Below, one piece after another: positions 51,505-60,053 of a DNA stretch of 64,000 nt; positions within the stretch are counted from its first letter, which is position 1, and every line of letters begins with the position of its first letter. The position numbers and the translations under genes are program-made. Source of the stretch: JALYOC01 sp036675345 (GTDB taxonomy: Bacteria > Myxococcota > Myxococcia > Myxococcales > Myxococcaceae). The stretch covers positions 1 to 64,000 of the forward strand of contig JAKFFE010000033.1 of assembly GCA_036675345.1 (NCBI GenBank), read 5' to 3'. Below the pieces are notes generated by a model, which saw only the letters and a list, made by a program, of their open reading frames with translations, was not told the origin of the DNA and did no database searches.

Positions 51505-52097
51505 GGGGGATCCCGGAGCAATGCTTGTGCCGGGGGGATCCTCCCCCGGGGAGCCGGGCGAGGGAAGCCGGGCACCGCGCGCCCCCCCTTCGACCCGCGC
51601 TCGCTCCGAGGGAGCGACCTGCCCTCCCAGGTTCCGCCACCCGTGCCGGGCTTCGCTTTGGAACCTGGCGGTGGTCCCGGTTCCCAGGCGAGGCCGCGCC
51701 GGCCGACCTTGGGGGAACATTGTCTCGGATGACAAGTTCCACGGTGTTTCTGGGCGAAAACAGGGGGGGAAACTGTCCGGCTGAGCAAGTTCCCCCCACC
51801 GCCCCTGGAGTGAACCGTCTGGCACGGGTGTGTGGGGGCGTGCACAGAGTCAGGCACCTCTTCAAAGTGGACCGGCCCGGCACTCAGCGAGATCCCTGGC
51901 CCCGGCGGGTCACCCCAGGAAGGGTTCGGGACTGGGCGGCGTCTGCGGGTGGGAGCGGCCTGTCGGGGGACGCCGTCTAGACCTACTTCTGCCCGCGTCC
52001 CCCCCTTATGCACGGTGGCCAGGAACGCCTTGCGTTTGCGGGGGGCCATTTGTAGGGTGCGCCGCCTTTTTACCCCCCAGGACAGAGAAGAAGATCG
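51505..52097. promoter_or_regulatory. 593-base gap upstream of atpD
   Basis: No convincing gene is present: frames here change composition, lack ribosome sites and show no recognisable protein. A hairpin GGGGGA/TCCCCC lies at 51533-51547. A cluster of lower-GC bases near 51715-51770 (including GTTCCACGGTGTTTCTGGGCGAAAACA) and a T-rich GCCTTTTTACCCC just before atpD could hold promoter elements. It is the longest unexplained intergenic stretch in the window. Confidence 0.5.
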
Positions 52098-53543
52098 ATG
52101 AGCGCGACCGTGAGTTCGACTGGGAAGATTACGCAGGTTCTTGGCCCCGTGGTGGACGTCGAGTTTCCGCCCGGAGGTCTGCCCCACGTCTACACCGCCC
52201 TGAAGGTGACCAACGCGGCCATCTCCGCCGAGGCTGACAACCTCACCATCGAGGTGGCTCAGCACCTGGGCGAGAACACCTGCCGCTGCATCGCCATGGA
52301 CTCCACCGACGGTCTGGCCCGTGGCACCCCGGTGCGCAACACCGGCGCGCCGATCCAGGTGCCGGTCGGCAAGGCCACCCTGGGCCGGATCCTCAATGTC
52401 ACCGGTGACCCGGTGGACGAGAAGGGCCCGGTGAAGGCCACCAAGTACCTGCCCATCCACCGCGCTCCCCCGGAGTTCACCGAGCAGGATGTGCGCGTGC
52501 TGGCGTTCGAGACCGGAATCAAGGTCATCGACCTGCTCGCCCCCTACACCCGCGGCGGCAAGATCGGCCTCTTCGGCGGCGCCGGCGTCGGCAAGACCGT
52601 GCTCCTCCAGGAGCTGATCCGCAACGTGGCCACCGAGCGTGGCGGCTTCTCGGTGTTCGCCGGCGTCGGCGAGCGCACCCGCGAGGGGAACGACCTTTAT
52701 CACGAGATGCAGGACTCGAACGTGATCAAGATCGACGACCTGGAGAAGAGCCAGGCGGTGCTGGTGTACGGGCAGATGAACGAGCCGCCCGGCGCCCGTG
52801 CCCGCGTCGCCCTCTCCGCGCTGACCATCGCCGAGTACTTCCGCGATGAAGAGGGCCGGGACGTGCTCCTCTTCGTGGACAACATCTTCCGCTTCACCCA
52901 GGCCGGTTCGGAAGTGTCCGCACTGCTGGGCCGCATCCCCTCCGCGGTGGGTTACCAGCCGACCCTGGCCACCGAGATGGGCACCCTCCAGGAGCGCATC
53001 ACCTCCACCTCCAAGGGATCGGTCACCTCGGTGCAGGCGATCTACGTGCCCGCCGACGACCTCACCGACCCGGCCCCGGCCACCACCTTCGCGCACCTGG
53101 ACGCGACCACCGTGCTCTCCCGCGCCATCTCCGAGCTGGGCATCTACCCGGCCGTGGATCCGCTGGACTCCACCTCGCGCATCCTGGACCCGAACGTGAT
53201 CGGGCCCGAGCACTACGCGGTGGCCCGCAAGGTCCAGGGCGTGCTGCAGCGCTACAAGGAGCTCCAGGACATCATCGCCATCCTCGGGATGGACGAGCTC
53301 TCCGAGGAGGACAAGCAGGCGGTGGCCCGCGCCCGCAAGATCCAGAAGTTCCTCTCCCAGCCCTTCTTCGTGGCCCAGGTCTTCACCGGCAAGGAAGGCC
53401 GCTACGTGAAGCTCCAGGACACCATCAAGGGGTTCAAGGAGATCGCCGACGGCAAGCACGACGACATCCCGGAGTCCGCCTTCTACATGGTGGGCACCAT
53501 CGACGAGGCCCTGGAGAACGCCCGCAAGATGGCGGCGGCCTAA
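52098..53543 (+). CDS. atpD: ATP synthase F1 beta subunit
   Basis: A 481-residue beta subunit, normal length. GKITQVLGPVVDVEF opens the crown domain. The Walker A loop is GGAGVGKTVL, followed by VFAGVGERTREGNDLYHEM, the Walker B strand VLLFVDNIFRFTQAGSEVSALLGR, the DELSEED-equivalent DELSEED (here MDELSEEDKQAV) and RKIQKFLSQPFFVAQVFTG. It carries the catalytic sites of ATP synthase. The first gene of this unit, it is followed by an exported protein gene and atpC. It is far from atpG in this window. Confidence 0.98.
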   Translation: MSATVSSTGKITQVLGPVVDVEFPPGGLPHVYTALKVTNAAISAEADNLTIEVAQHLGENTCRCIAMDSTDGLARGTPVRNTGAPIQVPVGKATLGRILNVTGDPVDEKGPVKATKYLPIHRAPPEFTEQDVRVLAFETGIKVIDLLAPYTRGGKIGLFGGAGVGKTVLLQELIRNVATERGGFSVFAGVGERTREGNDLYHEMQDSNVIKIDDLEKSQAVLVYGQMNEPPGARARVALSALTIAEYFRDEEGRDVLLFVDNIFRFTQAGSEVSALLGRIPSAVGYQPTLATEMGTLQERITSTSKGSVTSVQAIYVPADDLTDPAPATTFAHLDATTVLSRAISELGIYPAVDPLDSTSRILDPNVIGPEHYAVARKVQGVLQRYKELQDIIAILGMDELSEEDKQAVARARKIQKFLSQPFFVAQVFTGKEGRYVKLQDTIKGFKEIADGKHDDIPESAFYMVGTIDEALENARKMAAA

Positions 53544-53587
53544 GGCCGAAGTTGTCCCCGGCGGCCGCAATTTGGGAAGTTGGAGGG

Positions 53588-54118
53588 GTGAGACGCCTCT
53601 TCCCCTTGCTGCTGCTGTTGGCCCTCCCTGCCCTGGCTTCCGAGAAGCAGGGCAAGACCCGCTCTTCCACCAACGGGCTGTACGCCATCCGGTTGGTGGA
53701 GGAGGCACCTGGCAAGTGCCGGGTGGAGACGCTGAAGGACCAGGCGGTTCACTGGTCCTTGAGCCGGTGTCTGGCCACCCTGGACGACCAGCTTTACGTC
53801 TCCAATGGGGGAGACCGGTTCTGGGTGATTCGCACCCTCCCGGAGATCCCCCGGCGCAAGCGGGGCAGCCGCAAGCCTCCCCACCTGGCCGCAGTGGTGG
53901 CGACGCTGTATGAGAAGGATGGCCGGGTGATCCGGCAGAAGCGGTTGGGCGACTTCCTCCAGTCGCACCGCCTGGCCCTGGTCCGGAAGCTGGACCGGCA
54001 CTTCAAGTGGTTGGAGGGCGTGTACGACGTGCCGGGGAAGGGCCCCCGGTTGACGGACCAGGAACTGATCGAGCTGGAGGCGGTGGGTTCCAAGACCGTC
54101 CGGCTGGACTTCAAGTAG
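53588..54118 (+). CDS. exported protein encoded between atpD and atpC
   Basis: A 176-residue protein from GTG 53588 with a signal peptide RRLFPLLLLLALPALASEK. The mature part is compact, basic and contains WSLSRCLATLDDQLYVSNGGDRFWVIRTLPEIPRRKRGSRKPPHLAAVV and a terminal helix near EGVYDVPGKGPRLTDQELIELEAVG. Two Cys are present (GKCRVE and SRCLAT). I recognise no domain. It is unusual for a periplasmic protein gene to interrupt the atpD-atpC pair; it lies 44 bases after atpD and 11 before atpC, so it is cotranscribed with them. A GGAGG directly before the GTG is closer than ideal. Confidence 0.8.
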   Translation: MRRLFPLLLLLALPALASEKQGKTRSSTNGLYAIRLVEEAPGKCRVETLKDQAVHWSLSRCLATLDDQLYVSNGGDRFWVIRTLPEIPRRKRGSRKPPHLAAVVATLYEKDGRVIRQKRLGDFLQSHRLALVRKLDRHFKWLEGVYDVPGKGPRLTDQELIELEAVGSKTVRLDFK

Positions 54119-54129
54119 GAGAGTTGGCC

Positions 54130-54534
54130 ATGGCGCAGCTGAGCGTGGAGATCGTCACCCCGGAGAAGCGGATCCTGTCGGCGAAGGCCGATGAGGTCAT
54201 TGCCCCGGGCGGCCGTGGGCTCTTCGGCGTCCGGCCGGGCCACAGCCCGTTCCTCTCCCTGATGGAGGCCGGCCCGCTGGAGCTGCGCGAGGGCACCGGC
54301 AAGCAGGTGTTCTTCGTGGCCGGCGGGTTCATCGAGGTCACCAACGACAAGGTGCTGGTGCTGGCCGACCACGCCGAGCCGGTGAAGGACATCGACGTGG
54401 AGGCCGCCCGCAAGCGCCTGGAGGCGGCCCAGCAGGCGCTCAAGGGGATGAGCCCCGAGGACGTCCGCTTCCAGGTCGAGTCCGCCACCGTCCGCCGCGA
54501 GACCGCGCGGATGGGCCTGGCCTCCCGCCGCTAG
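54130..54534 (+). CDS. atpC: ATP synthase F1 epsilon subunit
   Basis: A 134-residue epsilon subunit. The beta-sandwich domain has LSVEIVTPEKRILSAKADEVIAPGGRGLFGVRPGHSPFLSLMEAGPLEL and VFFVAGGFIEVTNDKVLVLADHAEPV. The C-terminal helical hairpin (DIDVEAARKRLEAAQQALKG...) is the part that can regulate ATPase activity. Epsilon sits on the rotor with gamma. The start at ATG 54130 follows a GAGTT(GG) weak site. Confidence 0.96.
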   Translation: MAQLSVEIVTPEKRILSAKADEVIAPGGRGLFGVRPGHSPFLSLMEAGPLELREGTGKQVFFVAGGFIEVTNDKVLVLADHAEPVKDIDVEAARKRLEAAQQALKGMSPEDVRFQVESATVRRETARMGLASRR

Positions 54535-54540
54535 CTGGAA

Positions 54541-54789
54541 GTGGAGTTCCAGCTCTTCCACGAGCTGGCCCACGCCCCCAGCGCCAAGGTCCGCCGCTAC
54601 ATCGTGGACCAGGCGCTGGAGGAGCACGTCCAGTTCCGCAACGTCGCCTTCACCGAAGCCCTCGCCGCGCTGCGTGCGCACGGCGGGGAGTCCGTGCCTG
54701 CCCTCTGGGACGGCACCCAGCTCTACCAGGGCGCGGAGCTGATCATCGTCCGCCTCTCTCGGCTGGTGGACATCGGCCGCTCGCCCTGA
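54541..54789 (+). CDS. small thioredoxin-fold-like protein lacking the active-site cysteines
   Basis: An 82-residue protein from GTG 54541, six bases after atpC. VEFQLFHELAHAPSAKVRRYIVDQALEEHVQFRNVAF, then VPALWDGTQLYQGAELIIVRL matches the thioredoxin/glutaredoxin-GST N-domain pattern, with the cis-Pro-like VPAL segment. The CxxC position reads HAPS, and the protein contains no Cys at all, so it cannot be a thiol-disulfide enzyme. It may be a binding or stabilising partner. It is the last gene of the atpD unit and is followed by a clear terminator. Confidence 0.75.
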   Translation: MEFQLFHELAHAPSAKVRRYIVDQALEEHVQFRNVAFTEALAALRAHGGESVPALWDGTQLYQGAELIIVRLSRLVDIGRSP

Positions 54790-54796
54790 ACCTGCG

Positions 54797-54825
54797 AAAG
54801 GGGACCGGCCTGGCCTGTCCCCTTT
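54797..54825. terminator. intrinsic terminator after the atpC unit
   Basis: AAAGGGGAC (54797-54805) pairs with GTCCCCTTT (54817-54825) across eleven bases. It lies between the end of the atp unit and the convergent hybrid kinase gene, and A/T-rich ends flank the stem on both sides, so it could stop transcription from either direction. Confidence 0.75.
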
Positions 54826-54830
54826 ATCGA

Positions 54831-56942
54831 TCAGGCGGCCAGGATCCGGGTCCCGGTGGCCAGGGCGTGGATCGCCCGGCGCAGCTCGTCGGACTCGTAG
54901 GGCTTGGCCAGCCAGGCCTTGCCGGAGTCCAGGAAGGCCTGGGCATCTCGGGTGAAGGCGCCCGCGGTCAGGAACATCACCTTGGGCAGCAGCTGCGGCG
55001 AGTGCTTCTCCAGCTGGGAGAAGAACTCCGCCCCGTCCATCTCCGGCATCATCAGGTCGCAGAGGATGGCGTCGAACGGCTGCCCCTCCCTGAGCAGCGC
55101 CAGCGCCTCGCCGGCGGTCTGCACGAACACCACCTCGTGCCCCATCAGGGTGCGGCGCACTCCGCGGCCCACCAGGGGTTCGTCGTCCACCACCAGCACC
55201 CGCGGCCGGCGCGGTGCTTCCACCGGGTCCACCGGCCGCGAGGACTGGCCGGGGGCCGCGGGCTCCGCCGGAAGCACCACCGTCACCGTCGTCCCCTTCC
55301 CCACTTCGCTTTGCATTCGCAGCTCGCCTCCCATCGCCACCACCAGGTTGTGACAGATGAACAGCCCCAGCCCCGCGCCCTCGCCGACCGGCTTGGTGGT
55401 GAAGAAGGGGTCGAAGATCCGGCTCAGGTGTTGAGGGGAGATCCCGCACCCGGTGTCGGTGAGGGTGATCACCACCTGCGCCCCCTCCACCCGGGAGGTC
55501 ACCCGCAGCCGGTGGCGGTCGGCGTCGCCGGCGGTCATCGACTGCACCGCGTTGACCACCAGGTTCAAGATCACCTGCCCCAGCCGGGCCTCGCTGGCCC
55601 GGACGAAGGCGTCCGCGGACAGGTCCACCTCCAGCCGGGCCCGGTGGCGGATCTCATTCTCCGCCAACCGCAGGGTGCCCTGGATGACCTTGCCGACCTC
55701 GATCGTCTCCACGTTGTCCTCGCTTGCACCGGAGTACGTCTTCAAATCCAGGATGATGCTCTTCATCCGCCGGGCCCCATCCTGCGCCTCGGACAGCGCC
55801 GCCAGCCACTCCGGACGGTCCGCCAGTTGGGGAAGATCCGCCAGCCGCTCCAGCTCGCCGCGGACGTAGGCCAGGTTGGCGGACACGAAGGACAGCGGGT
55901 TGTTCAGCTCGTGCGCCACCCCGGCCGCCAGGGTTCCCACCGAGGCCATCCGGTCCGCCAGCGCCAGCCGCGCGTTCAGCGCCCGCCGCTCGGTGACGTC
56001 CCGGCCAATGGCGATCACCGACTGCTGGCCCTGGTAGGGGGCCAGAAAGGAGTTGAACTCGCTGTACAGCACCGAGCCGTCCGCCCGCAGCATCCGGAAC
56101 TCCGCCGGCGGATTCTCCAGGCCCTGGCGGTACCGCTCCACCCGCGCCTCGGCCTGGGCCAGCTGGTCGGGGTGCAGCACCGAGGTGAGCAGGATCCCCC
56201 TCAGGGTCTCCACGGTGGTGTGCCCCAGGCTCTCCACCATCTTGCTGTTGGCGTAGACGATCCGCCCCTCCCGGTGGACCAGGATCAGCTCCGGCGCCCT
56301 CTCGATCAGCTGCTGGAGGCTGGTCTCGCTGACCTCGCGCTCCAGGTCGCTGCGATCCTTCTCCCGCAAGGCGCCCAGCAGCGTCTCCCGGGCCCGCTCC
56401 TGTCGGCGCTGGTACATGCCGGTCACCATCACCCCCAGCGGAAGCATGATCGCGCTGGAGAGCACCATTGCCTCCGCGCGGATCGGCACGTCCGGACGGC
56501 CCAGCATCCCGTACACCGCCAGCTGCGCGATCCACCCCGCGGCAAACAGCAGCCCGCCCCTCCAGCCCACCAGATAGGTGGCCACCACCGGCAACAGCAG
56601 GGCCCAGGGCATGGTGAGGACGTAGACCCCGTTGAGTCGCCAGGCGGCCAGGGACAGCGCTGCCGCGAAGGACAGACACAGCCCCCAGGCGGTGACCCGC
56701 AGGTGTCCCCGGCGGAGGGTCCAGGCCAGGAGGGGGAACGGCAGCCCGGCCAGCGCGACCGTGACCAACACCGGTGCCGGGTACCCCAGCGCCGCCTTCA
56801 CCCCCAGCAGCAGCAGCCAACTGCCGAAGAACACGCTCAGCAGGGAGGCCAGCGCCCGCGGACGGTCCTCGGGGTCCGGCGGCAATCCCTTGGGGAGCAA
56901 CCGACCGGTCAGGGCTGAGAGCCAGACGGTGAGGGCATTCAT
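54831..56942 (-). CDS. hybrid histidine kinase with PAS and receiver domains
   Basis: A 703-residue membrane sensor kinase. Five or six N-terminal helices lie at about residues 30-185. A PAS domain follows (SLQQLIERAPELILVHREGRIVYANSKMVESLGH...). The HisKA box LAAGVAHELNNPLSFVSANL holds the phospho-acceptor His. The ATPase domain has QVILNLVVNAVQSM, TLTDTGCGISP, IFDPFFTTKPVGEGAGLGLFIC. The receiver domain ends the protein (VLVVDDEPLVGRG, phospho-acceptor Asp in LCDLMMPEMDG, AKPYES). It should pass phosphate internally and on to an unknown partner. It is divergent from the FHA gene. Confidence 0.95.
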   Translation of the reverse strand: MNALTVWLSALTGRLLPKGLPPDPEDRPRALASLLSVFFGSWLLLLGVKAALGYPAPVLVTVALAGLPFPLLAWTLRRGHLRVTAWGLCLSFAAALSLAAWRLNGVYVLTMPWALLLPVVATYLVGWRGGLLFAAGWIAQLAVYGMLGRPDVPIRAEAMVLSSAIMLPLGVMVTGMYQRRQERARETLLGALREKDRSDLEREVSETSLQQLIERAPELILVHREGRIVYANSKMVESLGHTTVETLRGILLTSVLHPDQLAQAEARVERYRQGLENPPAEFRMLRADGSVLYSEFNSFLAPYQGQQSVIAIGRDVTERRALNARLALADRMASVGTLAAGVAHELNNPLSFVSANLAYVRGELERLADLPQLADRPEWLAALSEAQDGARRMKSIILDLKTYSGASEDNVETIEVGKVIQGTLRLAENEIRHRARLEVDLSADAFVRASEARLGQVILNLVVNAVQSMTAGDADRHRLRVTSRVEGAQVVITLTDTGCGISPQHLSRIFDPFFTTKPVGEGAGLGLFICHNLVVAMGGELRMQSEVGKGTTVTVVLPAEPAAPGQSSRPVDPVEAPRRPRVLVVDDEPLVGRGVRRTLMGHEVVFVQTAGEALALLREGQPFDAILCDLMMPEMDGAEFFSQLEKHSPQLLPKVMFLTAGAFTRDAQAFLDSGKAWLAKPYESDELRRAIHALATGTRILAA

Positions 56943-57095
56943 CACCGGTCCACCCAATGCAAGCCTTCGGCCCGGTCGCCGCGGTGCGTCTTTGCCAGCG
57001 AAGGCCGCCGACCCGGGGGTGGGTCCGCGCGGACCGTGAGGTCCTTTCGGACCGCGCTGGCAATCGGTCCCACCCCCCATAGACTGGGGGCACCG

Positions 57096-57599
57096 ATGCC
57101 GGTCCCGCTCACCGTGTTCGCCCGGCCCTTCCTGGTCCACCCGGACCAGCGTGCTGCCTGGACCACACCGGTGCTGGTGTGGGAGGCGGCCGCCCTCCGA
57201 CCTGGCACCCAACCCCACGCGCTGACCGTGGCCGGCGCGCTGGGTCCACGGCCCACCGCGTCCGATCCCCTGGTCCTCCCGGTGGCCAAGGGGAACGGAA
57301 AGCTCAACGCGTTTGCGATGGGGATCACCGTCGGGCGCACCGAGAACAACGACCTGGTGATCGCCGACGAGAACGTCAGCCGCTTCCAGGGCTACTTCCT
57401 GCAGGATCCCAAGTCCGGACGCTGGAGCTTCACCGACGCGGAGAGCACCAACGGCAGCTTCGCCGGGCCGCTGAAGCTGACCCCCTCCCGGGCCCATCCG
57501 CTGGGCAACCGGGAACACCTCCGCTTCGGCTTCGTGGAGCTGTTGTTCCTGATGCCCCGGGCGCTGTTCGACTACCTGGACCAGCGAATCAGGGAGTGA
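57096..57599 (+). CDS. FHA domain protein
   Basis: A 167-residue protein whose centre is a forkhead-associated domain: GITVGRTENNDLVIADENVSRFQGYFLQDPKSGRWSFTDAESTNGSFAG. The phosphothreonine-binding residues GR, S (NVSR) and N (STNG) are present. FHA domains bind phosphothreonine on partners of Ser/Thr kinases, which myxobacteria have in large numbers. The N-terminal 75 residues are basic and hydrophobic (VPLTVFARPFLVHPDQ) without a clear family. It is divergent from the hybrid kinase, so the two may share regulation. ATG 57096 is chosen over earlier starts that would overlap the kinase promoter. Confidence 0.88.
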   Translation: MPVPLTVFARPFLVHPDQRAAWTTPVLVWEAAALRPGTQPHALTVAGALGPRPTASDPLVLPVAKGNGKLNAFAMGITVGRTENNDLVIADENVSRFQGYFLQDPKSGRWSFTDAESTNGSFAGPLKLTPSRAHPLGNREHLRFGFVELLFLMPRALFDYLDQRIRE

Positions 57600-57615
57600 G
57601 GTCCAACCGACAGAA

Positions 57616-57644
57616 CCCTCCCCCGGCTTGAACCCGGTGGAGGG
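57616..57644 (+). terminator. hairpin after the FHA gene
   Basis: CCCTCC (57616-57621) pairs with GGAGGG (57639-57644), with an inner CCGG/CCGG pair. It is 17 bases past the FHA stop and within the 109-base gap before the next gene. No U tract is present. Confidence 0.4.
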
Positions 57645-57708
57645 GGCCCGTAGCGTCAGCGGCCGAGCCCTGGCCGATGGCTCCAAGCAGCCTTTCGAGA
57701 ACGACCCC

Positions 57709-60042
57709 ATGAACCAGCCGTCCTTGCGACTGCGCGCAATCGCTCCTCTCTGCTGGACCACCCTGGCGCTGCTGGCCCTCACCGGCTGTCCCGGCGGACT
57801 GGAGGTGACCGGGACCAACCCGGCCGCCAACGCCACCGGGGTCTCCACCACCACCGCGATCAGCGTCAGCTTCTCGGCGCCGCTGGATCAGGGAACGGTG
57901 ACTCCCGCCCGGTTCGAACTGACCGCCGGATCCAACCAGGTCGCGGGGACGGTGACGGTCAGCGCCGCCACCGCCACCTTCACCCCCGCCGCCTCGCTGG
58001 CCGCCAACACCCAGTACCGGATGAGGGTGCTAGAGGGGATCAAGGGCCAGAACGGCGCCCAGCTGGGGTCGGCCCACGAGTGGAGCTTCACCACCGGCGC
58101 GGCGATCGGTCCCACCTTCTTCGTCGCCTCCACCAACCCGGCCAACGGCGCCAGCAATGTCAGCCCCGCCGCGGTCACCTTCACCCTCTCCGCCCCGGTG
58201 GACCCGGCCACGGTGAACGGCACCACGGTGCTGGCGGACAGCGACGGCACCCCGGTGCCCGGCACCGTCTCCGCCTCCAACGACACCGTGACCTTCACCC
58301 CCGACAGCGCGCTGCAGATCCAGCGGATGTACCGGGTGCGGCTGGTCGGCGTGAGGTCGGCGGCCGGCGACACCCTGGCCCCCTACACCTTGACCTTCGC
58401 CACCGGCACCGGCGTCGCCACCGGGATCTCCGGCCGGGTCACCTATGACTGGGTGCCGGCCGCCTCCGAGGAGGAGGGCGGGAACCGGCTGGACTACTCG
58501 GCGATCCAGGCCCGGCCGGCGCGGCGGATCCGGGTGGAGGCGGTGGTGAACGGGGGCGCGCCGCAGTTCACCACCACCAACGACCACGGCTTCTACTCCT
58601 TCCCCGGGATCGCCGCCGGCGCCAGCGTGCAGGTGCGCGCCGCGGCCCGGCTGCAGGCGGTGGGCTACGCCCCCGACGGCCGGGGCCCGGAGGCGTGTGA
58701 CGGCGCCAACTGGGAGATCGACGTGGTGGACAACACCGCCGGTCAGGCGCTGTGGGTGCTGGCGGACTCCGCGGTCCGCACCGCCCCCTTCTCCGACGCC
58801 AACCTCCACGCGGCCACCGCCCACAGCGGCACCACCTACACCGCCCGGGCCGGGGCCCCCTTCGCCATCGCCGACACCTTCGTGGAGTCGCTGGAGAAGA
58901 TCTGCCAGGGCAACCCGGCCTTCACCATCCCCAAGCTCAACGCCAACTGGAGCCCGGACAACGTGCCCAGCGGGGGAGATCCCGCCAACGGGCTGATCGG
59001 GACCTCGCACTACCAGCACCCGGTCTCCGGCGGCCCCAACCTCTACATCCTGGGCGCGGAGAACCAGGACACCGACGAGTACGACGACCACGTGGTGGCG
59101 CACGAGTTCGCCCACTTCCTGGAGGACACCCTCTACCGCTCGGACTCGGTGGGCGGCCGTCACCAGTTCGGGGACGTGCTCGATCCCCGGGTGGCCTTCG
59201 GGGAAGGCTACGGCAACGCCTTCTCCGGGATCACCTTCCAGGATCCGATCTACGTCGACACCTTCCAGCAGCGGCAGGCCGGGGGCTTCGAGATCCCCGT
59301 CTCCCGGGTGCCCGCCGGGAACGACCGCGGGGTGTACAGCGAGTTCTCGGTCCAGCACCTGCTGTGGATGCTGTTCGAGAACCGCGACGCCACCGCCAGC
59401 AGCGGCAGCTTCGATCGGATCCACACCGTGCTGCGCGACTTCCAGCGCGGCACTCCGGCGCTGACCACCGCCCAGTCCTTCGCCGCCTACTACAACCAGC
59501 AGTACGGGGACGCGGAAGGGCTGCGGGGGCTGTGGGAGACCACCCTGGCCGGAGACTACGACTCGCTGTGCTCCGGTTCCTGCGATGGGGTGGGGGACAC
59601 CGCCGACCCGTTTGATCTGGATAACGACCTGGGCGTTGTCTACGCGCCCACCCGCACCTATGGCGGCTCCGCGCGGGGGGTGGAGTTCTGGCGGTTGTAC
59701 AAGACCCTGACCGGGTCCGGCTTCGCCGCGCCGGGAGACGCCCACGACGTGACCGTGGGTGCCACCGTCGAGCACAACCGCTTCGGCGCCCAGCGCTGGT
59801 ACCGCTACCTGGGCACCGGCGCCGCCCGGAACGCGGCGATCAAGCTTTCGAACCCGGCCAGCTGCTCCACCGATGTGCTGGACGTGGATCTCTACCGGGC
59901 CGGGTTCCTCAGCAACAACAACGACACCAGCGGCTGCCCGGTGATCTCCATTCCCGGCGCCAGCGGGGTCACCTACGTGCTGAGCGTGTATGGCTTCCCC
60001 GGCGGGCAGGACGTCAACGGCTTCGGTGTTGAACTTCAGTGA
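57709..60042 (+). CDS. HExxH-containing lipoprotein with Ig-like domains
   Basis: A 777-residue lipoprotein with lipobox LTGC (Cys26). Two bacterial Ig-like domains of the SbsA/Big_5 type follow (TNPAANATGVSTTTAISVSFSAPLD and TNPANGASNVSPAAVTFTLSAPVD). A carnitine-type regulatory domain lies at about 240-340. The central region has HVVAHEFAHFLEDTLYRSDS, a zinc-type HExxH motif, and about 25 residues later FGEGYGNAF with a Glu that could be the third ligand, as in gluzincins. The C-terminal part is beta-rich. It is probably a surface protease, but the family is not certain. ATG 57709 fits the signal peptide. Confidence 0.82.
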   Translation: MNQPSLRLRAIAPLCWTTLALLALTGCPGGLEVTGTNPAANATGVSTTTAISVSFSAPLDQGTVTPARFELTAGSNQVAGTVTVSAATATFTPAASLAANTQYRMRVLEGIKGQNGAQLGSAHEWSFTTGAAIGPTFFVASTNPANGASNVSPAAVTFTLSAPVDPATVNGTTVLADSDGTPVPGTVSASNDTVTFTPDSALQIQRMYRVRLVGVRSAAGDTLAPYTLTFATGTGVATGISGRVTYDWVPAASEEEGGNRLDYSAIQARPARRIRVEAVVNGGAPQFTTTNDHGFYSFPGIAAGASVQVRAAARLQAVGYAPDGRGPEACDGANWEIDVVDNTAGQALWVLADSAVRTAPFSDANLHAATAHSGTTYTARAGAPFAIADTFVESLEKICQGNPAFTIPKLNANWSPDNVPSGGDPANGLIGTSHYQHPVSGGPNLYILGAENQDTDEYDDHVVAHEFAHFLEDTLYRSDSVGGRHQFGDVLDPRVAFGEGYGNAFSGITFQDPIYVDTFQQRQAGGFEIPVSRVPAGNDRGVYSEFSVQHLLWMLFENRDATASSGSFDRIHTVLRDFQRGTPALTTAQSFAAYYNQQYGDAEGLRGLWETTLAGDYDSLCSGSCDGVGDTADPFDLDNDLGVVYAPTRTYGGSARGVEFWRLYKTLTGSGFAAPGDAHDVTVGATVEHNRFGAQRWYRYLGTGAARNAAIKLSNPASCSTDVLDVDLYRAGFLSNNNDTSGCPVISIPGASGVTYVLSVYGFPGGQDVNGFGVELQ

Positions 60043-60053
60043 GGACCTTGAAC

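Noticed and set aside
51832..52101. Short plus-strand frames between 51525 and 52237
   Set aside because: They overlap each other in different frames, lack ribosome sites and end inside or just before atpD.
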